A stretch of DNA of 64,000 nt from Paracoccus alcaliphilus (GTDB lineage Bacteria; Pseudomonadota; Alphaproteobacteria; Rhodobacterales; Rhodobacteraceae), in NCBI RefSeq assembly GCF_028553725.1, contig NZ_CP067124.1, positions 2,676,001-2,740,000 on the forward strand, written 5' to 3'. Made by a program: the position numbers and the translations under genes. Numbering within the stretch: the stretch's first letter is position 1; each line of letters begins with the position of its first letter. Of the stretch, positions 63,820-64,000 are shown in pieces. The notes under the pieces are model-generated. The model did not search any database. It was not told where the DNA came from and saw only the letters and a list, made by a program, of their open reading frames with translations.

Positions 63820-64000
63820 GCGGCATCCTGCGCCGATGAACGCACGCAGGCGTCGATGAAGCGCATGCCCGCCAGCCCGGCCTCCAGCCCCGGCAGCAGA
63901 TCCAGAACCGGATCGCGCTGCCCCGCCTGTGCCGCCCGGATCGCCTGCGCAGCCCCGGCATAGATATTGGCGAAGCCCTCGAGATAGCCCTCGGGGTGCC
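63804..64000 (-). CDS. Gfo/Idh/MocA-family oxidoreductase, C-terminus only
   Basis: Partial gene cut by the right window edge; only the last ~65 codons are visible, ending at TGA 63806-63804 and overlapping the ABC ATPase gene by 16 bases. The segment HPEGYLEGFANIYA is characteristic of the C-terminal beta-sheet domain of Gfo/Idh/MocA NAD(P)-dependent sugar or polyol dehydrogenases, followed by GMRFIDACVRSS. Its place in the operon suggests it oxidises the compound imported by the ABC transporter. Confidence 0.85.
   Translation of the reverse strand, partial: HPEGYLEGFANIYAGAAQAIRAAQAGQRDPVLDLLPGLEAGLAGMRFIDACVRSSAQDAAWVTL

Overview
This 64-kb window is a high-GC chromosomal segment from an alphaproteobacterium, most probably a member of the Rhodobacteraceae close to Paracoccus. 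The basis is the gcrA cell-cycle regulator, a PutA without its own DNA-binding domain divergent from an Lrp-type regulator, the tatABC-DUF815 arrangement, and heavy use of 4-nt gene overlaps. The genus is an inference from gene content; no rRNA is present. Nearly all of the window is ordinary core genome. The accessory material is one insertion sequence, a patch of transposase debris, a sulfotransferase/glycosyltransferase pair and several uncharacterised membrane-protein genes.

Layout. 0-9 kb: argD (cut by the left edge), an orphan ABC-2 permease, gcrA, two uncharacterised membrane proteins, metG, an IS3-family (IS2-group) element with a perfect 5-bp target duplication, arginase and tRNA-Leu(UAA). 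9.5-16 kb: ygfZ, an MsbA-like exporter, rsmD, a peroxiredoxin, a COG3146 acyltransferase, a glycerophosphodiesterase and a RidA protein, with REP-like hairpin repeats between some of them. 16-25 kb: smc, a glycosyltransferase, mog, argG, a sulfotransferase-like gene and ilvA. 25-27.5 kb: a signalling pair (HPt protein and receiver-PP2C phosphatase) and a Nudix gene. 27.6-33.5 kb: a tightly coupled run hslO-nudix-cca-ABC exporter-23S methyltransferase type gene, fronted by a probable heat-shock promoter. 33.5-41.7 kb: an L,D-transpeptidase lipoprotein, a cluster of four uncharacterised membrane proteins and an RND efflux pair. 41.7-45 kb: IS481 and IS630 debris, yebC and an SLC13 transporter. 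45-51.5 kb: a YmdB-type phosphodiesterase, an S8 protease, an anti-sigma/ECF sigma pair and two alpha/beta hydrolases. 51.6-64 kb: a small secreted protein, a retropepsin-like protease, marC, tatABC-DUF815, putA/putR and a ribose-type sugar ABC operon that runs off the right edge with a Gfo/Idh/MocA dehydrogenase.

How the genes work together. Arginine/proline metabolism recurs (argD, arginase, argG, putA), which together could route arginine through ornithine and P5C to glutamate. The most informative regulatory signal is an identical GGAATAA-N14-CGTTCT element in front of both the ECF sigma gene and the neighbouring S8 protease gene. This argues that the protease belongs to the sigma factor's own regulon. 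A second signal is a GANTC site overlapping the -35 of the probable smc promoter, with a perfect DnaA box upstream, in a genome segment that also encodes GcrA. No CRISPR array, prophage, plasmid origin or rRNA operon was seen.
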